Positions 58,154 to 60,485 of a stretch of DNA of 60,485 bases are shown in pieces. The stretch is from Thermoplasmatales archaeon (lineage in GTDB: Archaea > Thermoplasmatota > E2 > UBA202 > JdFR-43). How positions within the stretch are numbered: position 1 is the stretch's first letter; each line of letters starts with the position of its first letter. The position numbers and the translations under genes were made by a program. The stretch covers positions 1-60,485 of the forward strand of contig JACIWA010000008.1 of the NCBI GenBank assembly GCA_014361195.1, given 5' to 3'. The notes beneath the pieces are model-generated. The model worked only from the letters and a program-made list of their open reading frames with translations. It did no database searches and was not told the origin of the DNA.

Positions 58154-60485
58154 TTAGCTGTATACAACTACATCATTGTATTCAATTTCTTCAACATTTC
58201 CCGCCATATCCACGCTGTAAAACTCTATTTCATATTTTCCATAGCCAGCAAGATTGAATAGATATATCTTTTCTCCTTTGTATTCTTTCCAGTTGAACAG
58301 CAAAATCCATTTTCCAATGCTTTCATTCCATTTCCATATTCTGTAGTATGTATGATTTACCGCAACATCATCAACACTTGCGAGTTTTATATATGTAGTT
58401 GCTGGTATGTAATGAATTATATATGATCCAAAGAATGTTACGTTTTTAACTTGCCCATAGAATACTTTTCTTGAAGAAGGTGGTGTTAAATCAGGAATAA
58501 TATTCACAATGCATTCATCTTCATCAAATAGTCCATCATATGTTACATTTACTCTATTAACACTAATTCCTGTTTTAATTGCTTTTACATACACGTATAT
58601 AATTTTTATTTCTCCAGCTGCAATTTTATCAAATTTCCATGTAAGCTCACTTCCATTTACAGTTGCATTTGGCTCTGCTTTTATGAATAGCAATTCATTG
58701 CTGAGAATATCTTTTACTGTAACATTTATTGCATCCCCATCACCTATGTTTCGAATGATTATTTCATATTTAATTTCATTGCCTTGCAAAACTTCTTCTT
58801 TATCAGCACTTTTTTCTATTTCAAGCAATGGATAAGCCATTATTGGAGGTGGATTTACTTTTGTTGATTCATTATAATTTGCATAGCTTTCATTGCATCT
58901 CGCTTCAACATTGTTGTAAATTATTTTTTCATAATCTATTGGCTTCACTTTTGCCTTTATTTCCAAAATTATCTGTTCTCCCGCTCTAATTATTGGAATA
59001 TTCCATGTTATTTTATTTCCATTTATTGTTCCATTGCATTCAACTATTTCCAGCAATTCGTCAAATTCATCTTCTATAACAACGTTTCTTGCATCATCAT
59101 TTCCGTAATTTGATATAAGAATTGTATAATTCAGCCAATCTCCTGCAGTAACTGGATCAATGCTATCATATTTAATAATGCTCAGTAAAGGAGATGAAAT
59201 AACAATCGTGATTGCTTCAGCATAATCACTTACATTTTCACTACAATTTATGCTTATATTATTCAAGAGAATTGTTCCATTTTCAAGAGGTGAAATAACT
59301 TTTAAAATTATTGTTATTGTTGCTGCACTTTTAGCTGGCAATTTGCTCAAGAGCCATGTATCATTTCCAATTGTTGGATATGGATATGCATTTATGAAAT
59401 AAGTATTTTGAGGATAATTTTCTTTAATTATAATATTTGTTAAATTGACTTCACTTGGGTTGAAATAAGTAATATTGTATATCAAATAATCTCCAGCATT
59501 TACTTGTTCAGGAGCTTCTTTTCTTATCCCAATTGATGGATAAATAACTCTTGTTTGTTCAACAACTAATCCATTTCCTCCATTTGAGGAAGTATAGAAT
59601 GCAAAATTGTAAATATATTCCTCACCATTTTCTGCTACCCTGCCATATATTCTTATTACTTTTGTTTCTCCTGGATTAATTGTTCCAAGATTCCAAATGC
59701 TGTTGCCAGAGCTCGGAGAAGGCAAAGATGAAATAAATATAAAGTTCTCATCATATTGCTCAACCACGCTAACATTGTAAGCGGGCAAGCCACCAACATT
59801 TCTTATTGTAATTGTATAATTGAGTAAATCTCCTGCTCTAACAGGATCTTTGCTATCTGATTTTGAGATGGTGAGGATTGGAGGCAAGGAAACTATGACT
59901 TGTTTTGTTATGCTATCTTTCAATCCATCATTATCAATGACGGTGAGAGTAATATAGTATATTCCTGGTGTTAAATATTGATGCGAGGGATTTTGCTCAT
60001 AGCTTATATTTCCGTCTCCAAAATTCCATGTCCAATTAACTATATAACCATCTATATCATATGATAAATCAATGAAATGCACAACATCTGATGTTGTTGG
60101 ATTTAATGGTGTCCATTCAAAATTTGCAACTGGTGGATCATTTTTTGAATTTATTGTTATATTTACCCATGCTTCATTACTATCTGCTCCATCATTATCC
60201 TTTACTTTATATTTGAATGAATCTGAGCCATGATAATTTGCGTCTGGTATGTATGTTACTGTTCCATTTGCATTTACTGTTACATTTCCATGAGATGCAT
60301 TTTGGGTTATTGTTACACTGCTTGCATCTATTGTTCCATCTATATCATAGTCATTTTCCAATATGTTTATTATAACAGGTGTATCTTCATCTGTTGTTGC
60401 GGTATCATCAATTGCAACTGGTGGATCATTTTTTGAATTTATTGTTATATTTACCCATGCTTCATTACTATCTGCTCCATCATTA
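58154..60485 (-). CDS. DUF11/PKD repeat surface protein, C-terminal part, cut by window edge
   Basis: The frame is open to the window edge, 777 codons. From its upstream end: an Ig-like/VCBS-type domain (DDTATTDEDTPVIINILEND and KYKVKDNDGADSNEAWVNIT), then a PKD domain (WTWNFGDGNISYEQNPSHQY). Four DUF11 repeats follow, each starting like LTISKSDSKDPVRAGDLLNYTI. It closes with an OmpL47-like domain (HTYYRIWKWNESIGKW, YEIEFYSVDMAGNVEEIEYN). No membrane anchor is seen at the C-terminus. It probably is an exported adhesin-like or scaffold protein; the signal peptide and start are outside the window. Confidence 0.8.
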   Translation of the reverse strand, partial: NDGADSNEAWVNITINSKNDPPVAIDDTATTDEDTPVIINILENDYDIDGTIDASSVTITQNASHGNVTVNANGTVTYIPDANYHGSDSFKYKVKDNDGADSNEAWVNITINSKNDPPVANFEWTPLNPTTSDVVHFIDLSYDIDGYIVNWTWNFGDGNISYEQNPSHQYLTPGIYYITLTVIDNDGLKDSITKQVIVSLPPILTISKSDSKDPVRAGDLLNYTITIRNVGGLPAYNVSVVEQYDENFIFISSLPSPSSGNSIWNLGTINPGETKVIRIYGRVAENGEEYIYNFAFYTSSNGGNGLVVEQTRVIYPSIGIRKEAPEQVNAGDYLIYNITYFNPSEVNLTNIIIKENYPQNTYFINAYPYPTIGNDTWLLSKLPAKSAATITIILKVISPLENGTILLNNISINCSENVSDYAEAITIVISSPLLSIIKYDSIDPVTAGDWLNYTILISNYGNDDARNVVIEDEFDELLEIVECNGTINGNKITWNIPIIRAGEQIILEIKAKVKPIDYEKIIYNNVEARCNESYANYNESTKVNPPPIMAYPLLEIEKSADKEEVLQGNEIKYEIIIRNIGDGDAINVTVKDILSNELLFIKAEPNATVNGSELTWKFDKIAAGEIKIIYVYVKAIKTGISVNRVNVTYDGLFDEDECIVNIIPDLTPPSSRKVFYGQVKNVTFFGSYIIHYIPATTYIKLASVDDVAVNHTYYRIWKWNESIGKWILLFNWKEYKGEKIYLFNLAGYGKYEIEFYSVDMAGNVEEIEYNDVVVYS
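60124..60197 (-). repeat. 74-bp exact repeat within the surface protein, inner copy
   Basis: Identical to 60412-60485 at an offset of 288 bases (96 codons, in frame). It encodes the end of an Ig-like/VCBS module (NDGADSNEAWVNITINS, then KNDPPVA). Confidence 0.9.
60412..60485 (-). repeat. 74-bp exact repeat within the surface protein, outer copy
   Basis: The second copy, which runs to the window edge, so the repeat may continue. Tandem 96-residue modules upstream are likely. Confidence 0.85.

Overview
The window looks like a piece of an AT-rich, gene-dense euryarchaeal genome. The archaeal evidence is direct: archaeal-type Asn-, Ile- and Leu-tRNA synthetases, an archaeal triose-phosphate isomerase, a TIP49/RuvBL-type AAA+ ATPase, UPF0200 and ACT-regulator (COG2150-like) proteins, a PGF-CTERM sorting tail, and a tRNA-Asp interrupted by a small intron with a textbook bulge-helix-bulge. 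Large secreted C25 peptidases with CARDB, PKD and DUF11 repeats fit an uncultured, protein-degrading sediment lineage such as Thermoplasmatota. That placement is inference, not proof. Many genes carry a TATA-like box 22-29 nt before the start codon, which implies leaderless mRNAs.

Layout. 1-257: cut-off N-terminus of a C25-type secreted protein. 286-3914 (-): asnS operon with an isochorismatase-like hydrolase, a thioredoxin-reductase-like flavoprotein and a short RlmN/Cfr-like radical SAM enzyme. 3983-9217 (+): a Cys-motif protein of unknown function, a Nudix hydrolase, a SecB-like protein and ileS. 9236-19003: a surface-glycan region with a flippase, GT2 and GT4 glycosyltransferases, a manno-heptose cassette (gmhA, hddA, gmhB), an FkbM methyltransferase and another glycosyltransferase. 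This region is rearranged: a 1470-bp tract is repeated 3967 bp apart and creates a chimeric, probably dead GT2. 17772-20107: a truncated copy of the start of a radical SAM gene, then a decayed MNT/HEPN toxin-antitoxin pair, then the intact radical SAM gene.

21032-34260: a secreted M28 peptidase, a prodomain-less C25 peptidase, YjbQ, a riboflavin-pathway reductase, tpiA, a CrtC/AttH-like secreted protein, the intron-containing tRNA-Asp, an RND/MMPL exporter with a PKD/PGF-CTERM partner, a DUF438-hemerythrin-PAS sensor and leuS. 34293-45004 (-): a giant C25 peptidase of about 3,570 residues with ten CARDB-type units; a frameshift separates its signal peptide and prodomain from the catalytic part. 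45181-49391: ACT regulator, TIP49, thymidylate kinase, UPF0173 and a HemK-like methyltransferase. 49392-50058 holds no gene I can recognise. 50059-58082 (-): two adjacent transcription units, cutA/SAM hydrolase/C25 peptidase/adenylate-forming ligase/UPF0200, and an HTH regulator with two radical SAM enzymes whose start overlaps a 16-bp palindrome. 58154-60485 (-): C-terminal part of a DUF11/PKD surface protein that runs off the window.

Taken together the accessory genes point to a cell that exports several proteases and adhesion-like repeat proteins and decorates its surface with a heptose-containing glycan. Housekeeping genes are interspersed with little space between them.
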